A stretch of DNA of 64,000 bases from Paenibacillus sp. V4I7 (GTDB lineage Bacteria > Bacillota > Bacilli > Paenibacillales > NBRC-103111). The notes below the pieces were generated by a model that was not told the origin of the DNA, did not search any database, and was given only the letters and a program-made list of their open reading frames with translations. The translations under genes and the position numbers were made by a program. Every line of letters begins with the position of its first letter. Positions within the stretch are counted from its first letter, which is position 1. Where the stretch lies: positions 6,076,001 through 6,140,000 of the forward strand of contig NZ_JAUSZD010000002.1 in NCBI RefSeq assembly GCF_030817275.1, given 5' to 3'. This document shows, one piece after another, positions 16,021-24,000 of this stretch.

Positions 16021-16490
16021 TTTCTTGATCATGACTCAGTTTTGGAGGGCGTCAGGACTGCTTGATTAATCTCATTCGGTTCTAGATAACTGCCCGTCCC
16101 TCGGTTTTAAGGGTTTATCTCTCATTTACTCGCTCATTCGCAGGATTTCATCGCCATGTATAACAGCTGTCGTCCAGAAAGTAAGCTTATTAAACTGCTA
16201 TCTCAGGAGAAAAAGTTTCTCCTTTGTGACAATCCAGGAAAACACACTGGTACATTGGGGGTCGAAGTCCTCGAAAAAAATACAACTAATACGATTTGGT
16301 GGGGACTTTGGTATTTCAATTTGGGCTTTAAGGACCACCGCGACTGGGGTGATCAGTGGCTCCGATGTGGTCATAATTATGGCTTTTGGCTTCAAGACAC
16401 TTAATTTATCAAGGTAGGAGTACGACAACGAAGCCAACAAAAGCCACTCTCCTATTCAGCGTGTTTTTTACTCTTTAATCTACAAAAACT

Positions 16491-16546
16491 AAAAGGCAGC
16501 TAACAGTCCGGGAACCATTCAATCCCCTGGCTGAAGCTGCCTTTTT
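16491..16546. terminator. Large bidirectional hairpin
   Basis: AAAAGGCAGCT pairs with AGCTGCCTTTT, with an inner CCGGG/CCCTGG region, followed by T on the right. It is a good terminator for either strand. No clear gene ends at it. Confidence 0.55.
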
Positions 16547-16884
16547 CAGTATACTACCTGATCTTTGTCCTTAGTCTTGATATAATCAATAACACCTTGA
16601 TTATAATTCGGAATCCTTCATTTGTCATCTTGCTATGGCGACCATCATACGTCCCGGATATTCTACATACAGGATTTTCAGTTACTAAAATTAACAATCA
16701 TGTGGATATGGTTACGTTTTTCAGGAGCTTTGATCGTAATGGTGAATGCTTGGGAGAGTTTGATAGTTTGCTTTCTGCAATGTCGCAAGGTAAGCCGCGC
16801 ATAGTTAGGCTGCATGAAACATATGTACAGCAATAAAACTAAAATCCAAAGTGACAGGAAGAATTGAGCATATTTAATCAACAT

Positions 16885-16958
16885 CACTGGATTATGGCCA
16901 TTAATATCAAGAGAATGCTGCCGACAGGAATGGATCGGCAGCCTTCTGCGCTAAATAT
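16885..16958 (+). repeat. attC-like repeat copy 12 (decayed)
   Basis: ATTATGGCCATTAATATCAAG resembles the left half, then a stem GCTGCCGA/TCGGCAGC, then CCTTCTGCGCTAAATATC resembling the right half. It lies 27 bp from the stop codon of the gene at 16985-17296, the same relation as in the other copies. Confidence 0.45.
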
Positions 16959-16984
16959 CTACAAGCTCGATAAAATAATAGAAT

Positions 16985-17296
16985 TTATTCGGGAATTACG
17001 TATTCCTGAACGCCGTTTGTTGTACTTCCATTTTGGGCTGCTGTATCCAAATAACCACGGATAAAAATGTCTTGATATCCTTCTAAACCCCAAACTGAAG
17101 GGTTTACAAATGCACCTTGCATCACATCTTTCCCTCCCTTGTTAACCCACATTTGTTCCTCACTTGTGATAGCACCTGCCCCATCAGGCTTGTTAGCAAT
17201 ATAACATTGATGGGCAAACGCTGATGAAGAGAAAGCCACAAATAACATAACAGATGCAAAGATGACACGAGTACTAATGGGTAATTTCTTAAACAT
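16985..17296 (-). CDS. Small secreted protein
   Basis: 103 residues. Clear Sec signal peptide (MFKKLPISTRVIFASVMLFV, then AFSSSAFA before HQCY). The mature part of about 75 residues is acidic with one cysteine. No recognised family. ATG preceded by GAGGTGG. Monocistronic, with repeat copy 12 right after the stop codon. Confidence 0.7.
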   Translation of the reverse strand: MFKKLPISTRVIFASVMLFVAFSSSAFAHQCYIANKPDGAGAITSEEQMWVNKGGKDVMQGAFVNPSVWGLEGYQDIFIRGYLDTAAQNGSTTNGVQEYVIPE

Positions 17297-17440
17297 TTAA
17301 TTCCACCTCATTCTCAATTTATAACAACATGATTAGTGTAATAAAACTATATTAAAAATGGTGTAATATCTTGATGTCGAACTAAAAAGTCATTATCCAT
17401 TTTCATCATCTGTGGTTCAGATCTTGCGACCTATACTCCT

Positions 17441-17641
17441 TTGGAGGTGTTGTTACTGATTGAAAAATATCCATTACTCAAAGAACCAGATAAGACAATG
17501 TTCATTTTCGAGAAGAATGGAAAATTTTATGGGCACATAGTTAAGAACAAGACGGACAAATCTGTAGCTAAATTACTTTTTGAAACTGCTAAATATGCTT
17601 CAATTGAACTAATCAAAAGTGAATACCCAGCTCAAGAATAA
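17441..17641 (+). CDS. Small hypothetical protein
   Basis: Up to 66 residues (FIFEKNGKFYGHIVKNKTDK), AT-rich and soluble. GGAGG lies at 17443-17447, inside the first possible codons, so translation probably starts a few codons later, at 17450 (TTG) or 17456 (CTG). A strong terminator follows the stop by 20 bp, which supports a real transcription unit. Confidence 0.5.
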   Translation: MEVLLLIEKYPLLKEPDKTMFIFEKNGKFYGHIVKNKTDKSVAKLLFETAKYASIELIKSEYPAQE

Positions 17642-17661
17642 AGATTTAGATTTCAATAAAC

Positions 17662-17714
17662 AAAAAAAGACTACATTCACCTTACGAAGGAAAAGGTGTT
17701 TGTAGTCTTTTTTT
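17662..17714. terminator. Strong bidirectional terminator
   Basis: About 20-bp near-perfect stem starting AAAAAAAGACTACA and ending TGTAGTCTTTTTTT. It serves the plus-strand small gene and the minus-strand spore-protein gene, which converge here. Confidence 0.9.
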
Positions 17715-17737
17715 ATGCTTGCTTCTACATCAAAGGA

Positions 17738-17947
17738 TTAGCGATTGAAGCCTTGCAATTGCTGTTCAGCTATTTGTACTAATCTCTTTGTGATGTTGCC
17801 ACCAATGGCACCTGCATCGCGTGTAGTGAGGTTTCCGTTATATGCATTTGGTTGAAATGGAATTGAAAGTTCTTGAGCAATTTCAACCTTCAACTGATTT
17901 AAAGCAGCTCTTGCTTGTGGAACTACTAATGTGTTGTTTCTAGCCAT
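17738..17947 (-). CDS. Alpha/beta-type small acid-soluble spore protein
   Basis: 69 residues. Contains the two SASP signatures: the germination-protease site region KVEIAQELSIPF and the C-terminal TTRDAGAIGGNITKRLVQIA. It coats and protects DNA in the dormant spore. ATG preceded by AGAAGGAG. Its presence indicates a spore former. Confidence 0.95.
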   Translation of the reverse strand: MARNNTLVVPQARAALNQLKVEIAQELSIPFQPNAYNGNLTTRDAGAIGGNITKRLVQIAEQQLQGFNR

Positions 17948-18034
17948 TTATGCCAACTCCTTCTCTAGGTGTTATATTATAATGTGGAGTGTAAGGAATT
18001 CTTATACATATTAATTTACATACGTCAAGGCATA

Positions 18035-18126
18035 TAGTAAAAGAAACAGCGGCGGACTAGGACTTGGAAAAATAAAGTCTGCTGCCTCCACTGCTATTTA
18101 TTGATCTGTTCTGCGTTAGCTTAATC
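18035..18126 (+). repeat. attC-like repeat copy 13
   Basis: A weak left end, imperfect stem GCGGCGGACT/AGTCTGCTGC, and a consensus right half CTGTTCTGCGTTAGC followed by TTAATC (18106-18126). It lies 37 bp from the end of the disrupted gene at 18163-18629. Confidence 0.7.
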
Positions 18127-18162
18127 TTCTAGGTTGAATTTTTAACAATTTTTCGGACCTGG

Positions 18163-18629
18163 TCATTGATTATCGGGGGAAGAGAATTTATTTCGAGTAG
18201 TAAATAACCAGTGAGTAATTAAATAAATCATGAATTGAATTGGTATCGAGTAGATGTACTTCCAATTATCTAAGGAGTAAACATCAAGCCAACGAAAGAT
18301 TGGTTCTCCAACTAATGAAGTTAGCAATGCAAAAATGATTGCTTTTACCCAGGGTCTCGCTTTTGGCTTAATTCTTAAGAGCATTACTACAAGAGAGGCA
18401 TTAGTGTGAAATCCCATGGGAAATAAGTGGGCACAGCAGCGACTACATTGTAACGATAATGCCATAGCCCATATTGATCCCCCAACATATCGAGCACTAC
18501 TGAAATAATAGTTACGAAAAAGCAAACATAAAGCAATCGGTCGAGGTACGGTTTATTTCTAAAGACATACCAGAAGAAAATCCAAGGTACAATTGTCAAT
18601 CCAAATTCAAGCCACCATCGCCAGGTCAA
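18163..18629 (-). pseudogene. CBO0543-family membrane protein, frameshifted
   Basis: The first frame (MTWRWWLEFGLTIVPWIFFW to PWDFTLMPL) and the second (VVMLLRIKPKARPWVKAI to the stop at 18163) together give a protein of about 155 residues with four or five membrane segments, typical of the CBO0543 family (unknown function, common in spore formers). The switch is near 18400. No ATG with a ribosome binding site is seen: the TTG at 18629 is weak and the frame continues upstream as LFDKFDVWLEYEV, which probably belongs to the original N-terminus. Likely inactive unless the frameshift is a sequencing error. Confidence 0.7.
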
Positions 18630-18823
18630 TACTTCGTACTCTAACCAAACATCGAACTTGTCGAAGAGGCTGGATTGAAATTATCACCCCATTATACCAT
18701 ATGTTGGAATTTACATGTTGTCGTATCGCTTAAGGGACTTGAAAAAGTAGCCAGTTGTCACCACGCTGCCCATTATCACAATGAAGTACCACATCCCTAC
18801 ATCTTAAACGATCAAAATTATGC

Positions 18824-18863
18824 GCCAATGTTTGTGTCGTGGTGCTGCGACACAAACATTGGC
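18824..18863. repeat. Perfect 16-bp hairpin
   Basis: GCCAATGTTTGTGTCG and its exact complement enclose an 8-nt loop. It has no T run. A second smaller hairpin (ATCCCC/GGGGAT) follows at about 18878-18897. Together with the fragment at 18874-18966 this may be what is left of an insertion sequence. Confidence 0.55.
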
Positions 18864-18873
18864 GATTTAAACT

Positions 18874-18966
18874 AAAAAATCCCCATTTTAAGGGGATCTT
18901 AAGACACTCCTCTGGTACACCCTTACCTCGCCTATCTTCAAGAAGTCCTTCTGCGCCTTGAGTCAT
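18874..18966 (-). pseudogene. Possible transposase (helix-turn-helix part) fragment
   Basis: About 30 residues reading GAEGLLEDRRGKGVPEECLK resemble the linker after the helix-turn-helix in OrfA of IS3-family (IS150-like) or similar transposases. Too short for certainty, with no ends recognised. Confidence 0.3.
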
Positions 18967-19133
18967 AAAGATTTGTTTCCACTCTTTATTTCATCGAAAT
19001 ATTCAAACCATCCTGCAGGAATGCACTATGTTTCGCTAAATAAAATACGAGTTATTATATTATTCACGGGTAAGGAATACTCTGAAAAGGGGTGAGTTAG
19101 TTTATTTTTCGAAAATGAAAGGCGGCGATTCTC

Positions 19134-19964
19134 ATGAAGAAATATTTATCGATGCTGGGAAATTACTTACTCTATTTGACGGTCATCATTTTAGTGATCT
19201 TCCTCTATAATATCGTCATTGATCCTGTATTAGGATGGGGGCAGTTCGGAAAAGGAAAGAACATCCCAATTCAGGTATTCATGGTACTTGTAATTACAAT
19301 CGCTCTTTCCGCAATAGTTTATGCCATTAAATATCGGCTTTTGAAACAGACACCGGTAAGCTTCTGGAGACTTAGTAGCTTCTCGCCGATCAGTCCGAGC
19401 TTTTCGGTTCACATGATAACAATCGGGCTGGCGTTCACTTTATTAAACGCTGCCTCCATGAAACTACTCTTTTACTACAACATAACAACGTTCAATGATT
19501 TTACAGAAGAATATTTCGCCTCTGTTCCTTTCGTTTACATTATACTTTCCTCCGTGCTCACCACTGCACTTGAGCTGATCCTGTTCTTTGGTATCATGTT
19601 TAACGAAGCACGGAAACATGTTCCCGTATTCTGGCCAATTCTAGTCATCGCTTTGATTATTGCAGCGTTGCAACCGGGAGGAATTGCGATGCAGCTTCTG
19701 GGTGTAGCGTTAGGATTCATTTATGGATCCATCTATGTACGCCTTTCATCCATATGGTCCATTATGCTGATTGGGATCGTGTTTAACATCAGTCTGTTCG
19801 GCATGAAAAGAATCGGTTGGCTTGATTCCATGGAGAACATGTCGGACTTCACCCTTATACTGCTTGCGGCAGTCATGGGACTCTATCTCATCTTTAGCAC
19901 CCTTTGGTACTGGAGAAAACCAAAAGCGGCTACTAACGGCCGCAGCCGACGTAGTGCACGTTAA
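19134..19964 (+). CDS. CPBP-like polytopic membrane protein, catalytic motif missing
   Basis: 276 residues with about eight hydrophobic segments. The layout and the region TALELILFFGIMFNEARKH align with the CPBP (CAAX protease/bacteriocin-processing) family, where the motif would be EExxFR. Here the second Glu and the Arg are replaced, and the later conserved His is absent (ALIIAALQPGGIAMQLLG), so it is probably not a protease. AAAGGCGGCG precedes the ATG. A plus-strand single gene between minus-strand neighbours. Confidence 0.6.
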   Translation: MKKYLSMLGNYLLYLTVIILVIFLYNIVIDPVLGWGQFGKGKNIPIQVFMVLVITIALSAIVYAIKYRLLKQTPVSFWRLSSFSPISPSFSVHMITIGLAFTLLNAASMKLLFYYNITTFNDFTEEYFASVPFVYIILSSVLTTALELILFFGIMFNEARKHVPVFWPILVIALIIAALQPGGIAMQLLGVALGFIYGSIYVRLSSIWSIMLIGIVFNISLFGMKRIGWLDSMENMSDFTLILLAAVMGLYLIFSTLWYWRKPKAATNGRSRRSAR

Positions 19965-19979
19965 GGTGCCTTCCCACAT

Positions 19980-20103
19980 GATGCCCACTCAGCCACCGCA
20001 TTGTGAAGAGGAATGGCTGCTGCTTGATCGCACAGCTGCTTCTGATCATGCCGGCAGCCTCAATTAGGTTGTGTATGTAACTAACGTTCTGCGTTAGCGA
20101 AAT
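19980..20103 (+). repeat. attC-like repeat copy 14
   Basis: TGCCCACTCAGC (19983-19994) is a diverged left half; the right half CTAACGTTCTGCGTTAGC (20081-20098) is exact consensus. The loop region is longer than in other copies and contains GGCTGCTG and CGGCAGCC. It lies 54 bp from the end of the broken gene at 20152-20505. Confidence 0.7.
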
Positions 20104-20151
20104 GACCTGAACTTTTGTGGTACAGTCAGTTAAATCTACATTGTAGATTTG

Positions 20152-20505
20152 TTAATATTCTTCACCTTCATCGCCAATTACTTTAGCATTTAATTTACTT
20201 GCTATTTCTTTCATTTTAGGTATTTGAAAGTCATCTACATATTTCGCCGTTATTTCACTTCCCCATTTACCATCTCGAAAAGAAAAAGTAATTTTGAACT
20301 ATTCATTATTAAATTTTGTACTCCATATTCCCATACCCGCCGAATCAATTCTTATTGTATTATTTGTCATCGGATTTATAGCTTCAATAAAATCGGCATA
20401 TTCAAGTTCTAAGTCTGTACTAATACAATGTTTCCATTCATCTAGTGTTATAGGGGTTGCGGGCTCTGTTCTTTTAATATTCAAGTTATATCCATCGTCT
20501 ACCAT
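20152..20505 (-). pseudogene. Hypothetical gene with in-frame amber stop
   Basis: 117 codons in one frame. The first 68 (MVDDGYNLNIKRTEPATPI...GMGIWSTKFNNE) are followed by TAG at 20299-20301. The same frame continues FKITFSFRDGKWGSEITAKY...VIGDEGEEY and stops at 20152; the composition and periodicity match before and after the TAG. No family is recognised. Most likely a nonsense mutation. Confidence 0.55.
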
Positions 20506-21076
20506 CCTTTAATTTTTTATAAGAGTCCTAAAAACCGAAGCAAATGGAATCTTTGCTTTATGAATTAATTTCCAAATTACCATTAGTTGGAATGCCTATC
20601 TATATCGTTATCCAGATTGCCACCACGCTCTACTGCCCGTTAGCGGAGCAATAAGATATGTCGCCGGACATCGTCGTGTCCATAAATTGTCGGATGACAA
20701 GATTTTGATCCGATTCCCCCGGTTTGCGCAAATAAAAAAGATGACTCCTTTCCTACAAGGAATCATCCATCATCATCTCATCCTCCTTCGGTTGGACTTT
20801 CACCAACTGGAATGCTTGTTGAAGATCAACCGTAATTCAGATATCGTTCTCCGTTTAGCTGAGTTCTTCGTTATTGTTTTTAATGTGAAAGTGCTCATTC
20901 ATGATAGATATTATCCATACCTACCAATTCCTTATACCCCTCCACATATTCTATTTCGGTCGATAGAATTGCCTACGGCATACTGATAACGATAAACACA
21001 AATGAAGTCAGTCAACAAAACTGATTTAGGCATTACTATATTATTTAGTTCTTTTCGTTTCGTTATTACCACTCTA
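20506..21076. other. Intergenic region with a split repeat
   Basis: Contains the left half CTCTACTGCCCGTTAGC (20628-20644) and, 200 bp further, a right half ATATCGTTCTCCGTTTAGC (20841-20859), so copy 15 carries an insert between its arms. The insert has a hairpin (GATGACTCCTT/AAGGAATCATC, 20739-20769). A minus-strand fragment of about 26 codons (DLQQAFQLVKVQPKEDE) is visible but unsupported. No gene is called. Confidence 0.5.
20628..20862 (+). repeat. attC-like repeat copy 15 (arms 200 bp apart)
   Basis: Left arm CTGCCCGTTAGC at 20633-20644 within GCTC...GAGC, right arm ATATCGTTCTCCGTTTAGC at 20841-20859. Same orientation as all other copies. It is the last copy recognised; none is seen after 20.9 kb. 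Confidence 0.55.
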
Positions 21077-24000
21077 TCAACCTGATCGCTGAACACCAAT
21101 TTTTAAAAGAACCGTTACAGTCTCTGCTCTAGTTGTGTTCGCATTAGGATCGAAGGTGTTTGTCCCTTTGCCCTCTACTATGCCGAGCTTCTTAATCGCT
21201 GCTACCGCGTTTTTCGCCCACTCTGGAATACCTTGGTCATCGGCGAAGCCGGTCGAGATACTTCCTTCATTAGACTGATTCAACGCATTTGCCATCATCA
21301 CTGCCATCTCTGCACGTGTCATTTGTGCGTCCGGACGGAAACTACCGTCCTCATAGCCGTTAATGATTCCTGCTTGCTTAGCTTGCGCGACCGCTTTCCG
21401 TGCCCAAGACCCGATCGCCGCTGTATCCGTGAAAGCAAGTGCCGCTCCTTCCCCCTGCGGCTTCAGCGTATTCATCAGCATTACGGCAAATTCCGCACGC
21501 GTTACCGTTGCATCCGGCTTAAATGTGCCCTCCGGATATCCGGTGACGATTCCTCCGTTTACAGCTTGCTTGATGTTTGCCCCTGCCCAATGTCCGGAGA
21601 TATCGCTAAATTGTATATCTCCCGGTTGCCCCTTCGCGGACTCATCAGAAGCTTGCTCCACAGCGAATACCGCAAATTTCGTAAAGTGATCCACCTTTAC
21701 AGTGATGTATGCGCCGTTTATCTTGCCACCGGCAACTTCTACCCATTCCTTATTCATTTCGTCAAAATAAAATATGGCGGGCGTTTGATTGCTCTTTAAA
21801 CTTGCCGGATCAAAAGCGATAGTCAGCGTAACCGGTTTAAGGAAGTTCTCCGTGAAGCTTTTCAGAATCTCATAAATCGGGCTGACCGGAACGTCTTTTT
21901 CCGTTAGCAGATTTTGTATTACGAGTACCTGTTCTAGGGTCAATATCAGTTCTTGGTCCGTGGCACCTGCCGGAATGGAGACCATGACGATATCCTTCAA
22001 ATTAACGTTGCCCGGTTTACCTGCGGGAAGCGTTAATTTACCTTCTTTTAAGTTCACTATGCCGCCACTCGTGGATGTTGGTGGTGTTGAACTGCTCTCT
22101 CCGCTATTATTACTGGAAGTGCGGTTCACGGCAATGGTATAGGTTTTGGTCGTACCGTTTTCTGCTGTCACGACGACAGTGACCGGATTATTGCCTACAT
22201 TCAGGTTGATGGCGTCACTTGCCTTGCCACTTGCAACCGTATTTCCGTTTACAGTTATTTTAGCTTTACTATTCTGTGTGCTTGCTGTCACGTTAATGCT
22301 GGATACACCGTTCGCCACGCTGGACGTGTAGGCCGTTGTCCCTGGTGCAAAATTCGGACTTAACGCGCCGTTCGATAGCGCCAAGTTGCTCAAATCCGCA
22401 TTGCCACTTAGTTCTGCGGCACGGTTCACGGTTACCGTATACATATTCGTCGTGCCGTCCTGGGCATTTACCCTAATCTGAATCAGGTTCGAACCCACAA
22501 TAAGGTTAGACACCTGATAGGAATACACCGCATTAGTTACCGACTGGTATACGGCTCCTGTTACCGATACGGTTTGAGTCGGGTTTTCCTTTAATAAAGA
22601 TAGATTTAGATTGGATACCGCATTATCCATATCCACGATGTAATACAAATTCGATAATGAAAACGAAGGCGATAATATACCTTGGTCTACAAATAAACCG
22701 GCTAACAGCGCATTGCTGTTAAGCCATTGGGCATATAATGCGATATTGGACGTTCCCATAACGAACATAGCTCCAGCGCCGTAACCCGTTCCGCTTCCGT
22801 CTGCCTCCGTATTCCAACCCGCAAACGTGTAACCCGACTTTACCAGACTTCCGGTGTTGCCAGGTACAGCAACACTTGTGTTGTAGTCGTAACTGCCGTC
22901 GGTTGGTACGTTGCCGGACATAGCACCGTTGCCATTATAGGTAACCGTATAGCGGTTGACGACCCACTTCGCGTACAGCGTCACATTTGCTGCATCGATC
23001 GTAAACGTATCTAATGCGGTGTAATTCGTTCCACTTCCGTCCGCCGTTGCATTCCACCCCTCGAACGTGTGACCCGTTTTGACCAAGCTTCCTGTGTTAC
23101 CTAATACGGTGACACTTGTGTTATAGTCGTGACTTCCGCCAGTCGGAGTGCCGCCGCCTGTGCTGCCGTTGCTGTCATAGCTTACGGTGTAGCTGTTAAT
23201 CGTCCACTTCGCGTACAGCGTTGTATCGCCTGTGATCGCCGTTGTGAACGAAAATTCCACTGATAAATCGATGTCTGTGAACCATCCGGCAAACGTATAC
23301 CCTGTCTTGGTCGAATCGCTGGGCTTAGTTGTCGTGCTTCCGTAAGTTGCCGTTTGAACGCTCACCGGCGAACCGCCGTTGCTTACGAAGCTCACCGTGC
23401 AGCTGTTGACTATCCACTTTGCGTATAACGTCACGTCTGCTGCGCCGATCGAAAACGTGTCGGCCGCAGTGTAATTCGTTCCGCTTCCGTCCGCCTCCGT
23501 ATTCCATCCTGCGAACGTATGGCCCGTCTTCTCCAAACTCCCGATATTTCCCGGCACCGTGATACCGGTGTTGTAGTCATGGCTGTTATCGGCAGGTGTG
23601 ATGCCAGACGTAGAGCCGTTGCCGTTATAGCTTACCGTGTAGCTGTTGGCTGTCCACTTCGCGTAAAGCGTCACATTAGCCGCACCGATTGTAAACGTGT
23701 CGGATTCAACGTAGGTCGTTCCGCTACCATCTGCAGTCGTAGTCCACCCCGCGAACGTATGACCTGTTTTCTCGAGACTTCCCGTATTTCCAAGCACCGC
23801 GACACCCGTGTTGAAGTCGTGGCTGCTGATGGCGGGCACGTTGCCGGACGTAGCACCATTCCCGTCGTAAGCGACTGTGTAGCTGTTAACCGTCCACTTT
23901 GCGTATAACGTCACATGATCCGCACCGATCGTAAATGTGTCGGATCCAGCGTAGGTCGTTCCGCTTCCGTCCACCTCCGTGTTCCAACCCACGAACGTAT

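Noticed and set aside
16156..16836. Three plus-strand frames and one minus-strand frame before the secreted protein gene
   Set aside because: One plus-strand frame has a hydrophobic end (GVISGSDVVIIMAFGF) and another a protein-like end (SFDRNGECLGEF), but none has a usable ribosome binding site or known family.
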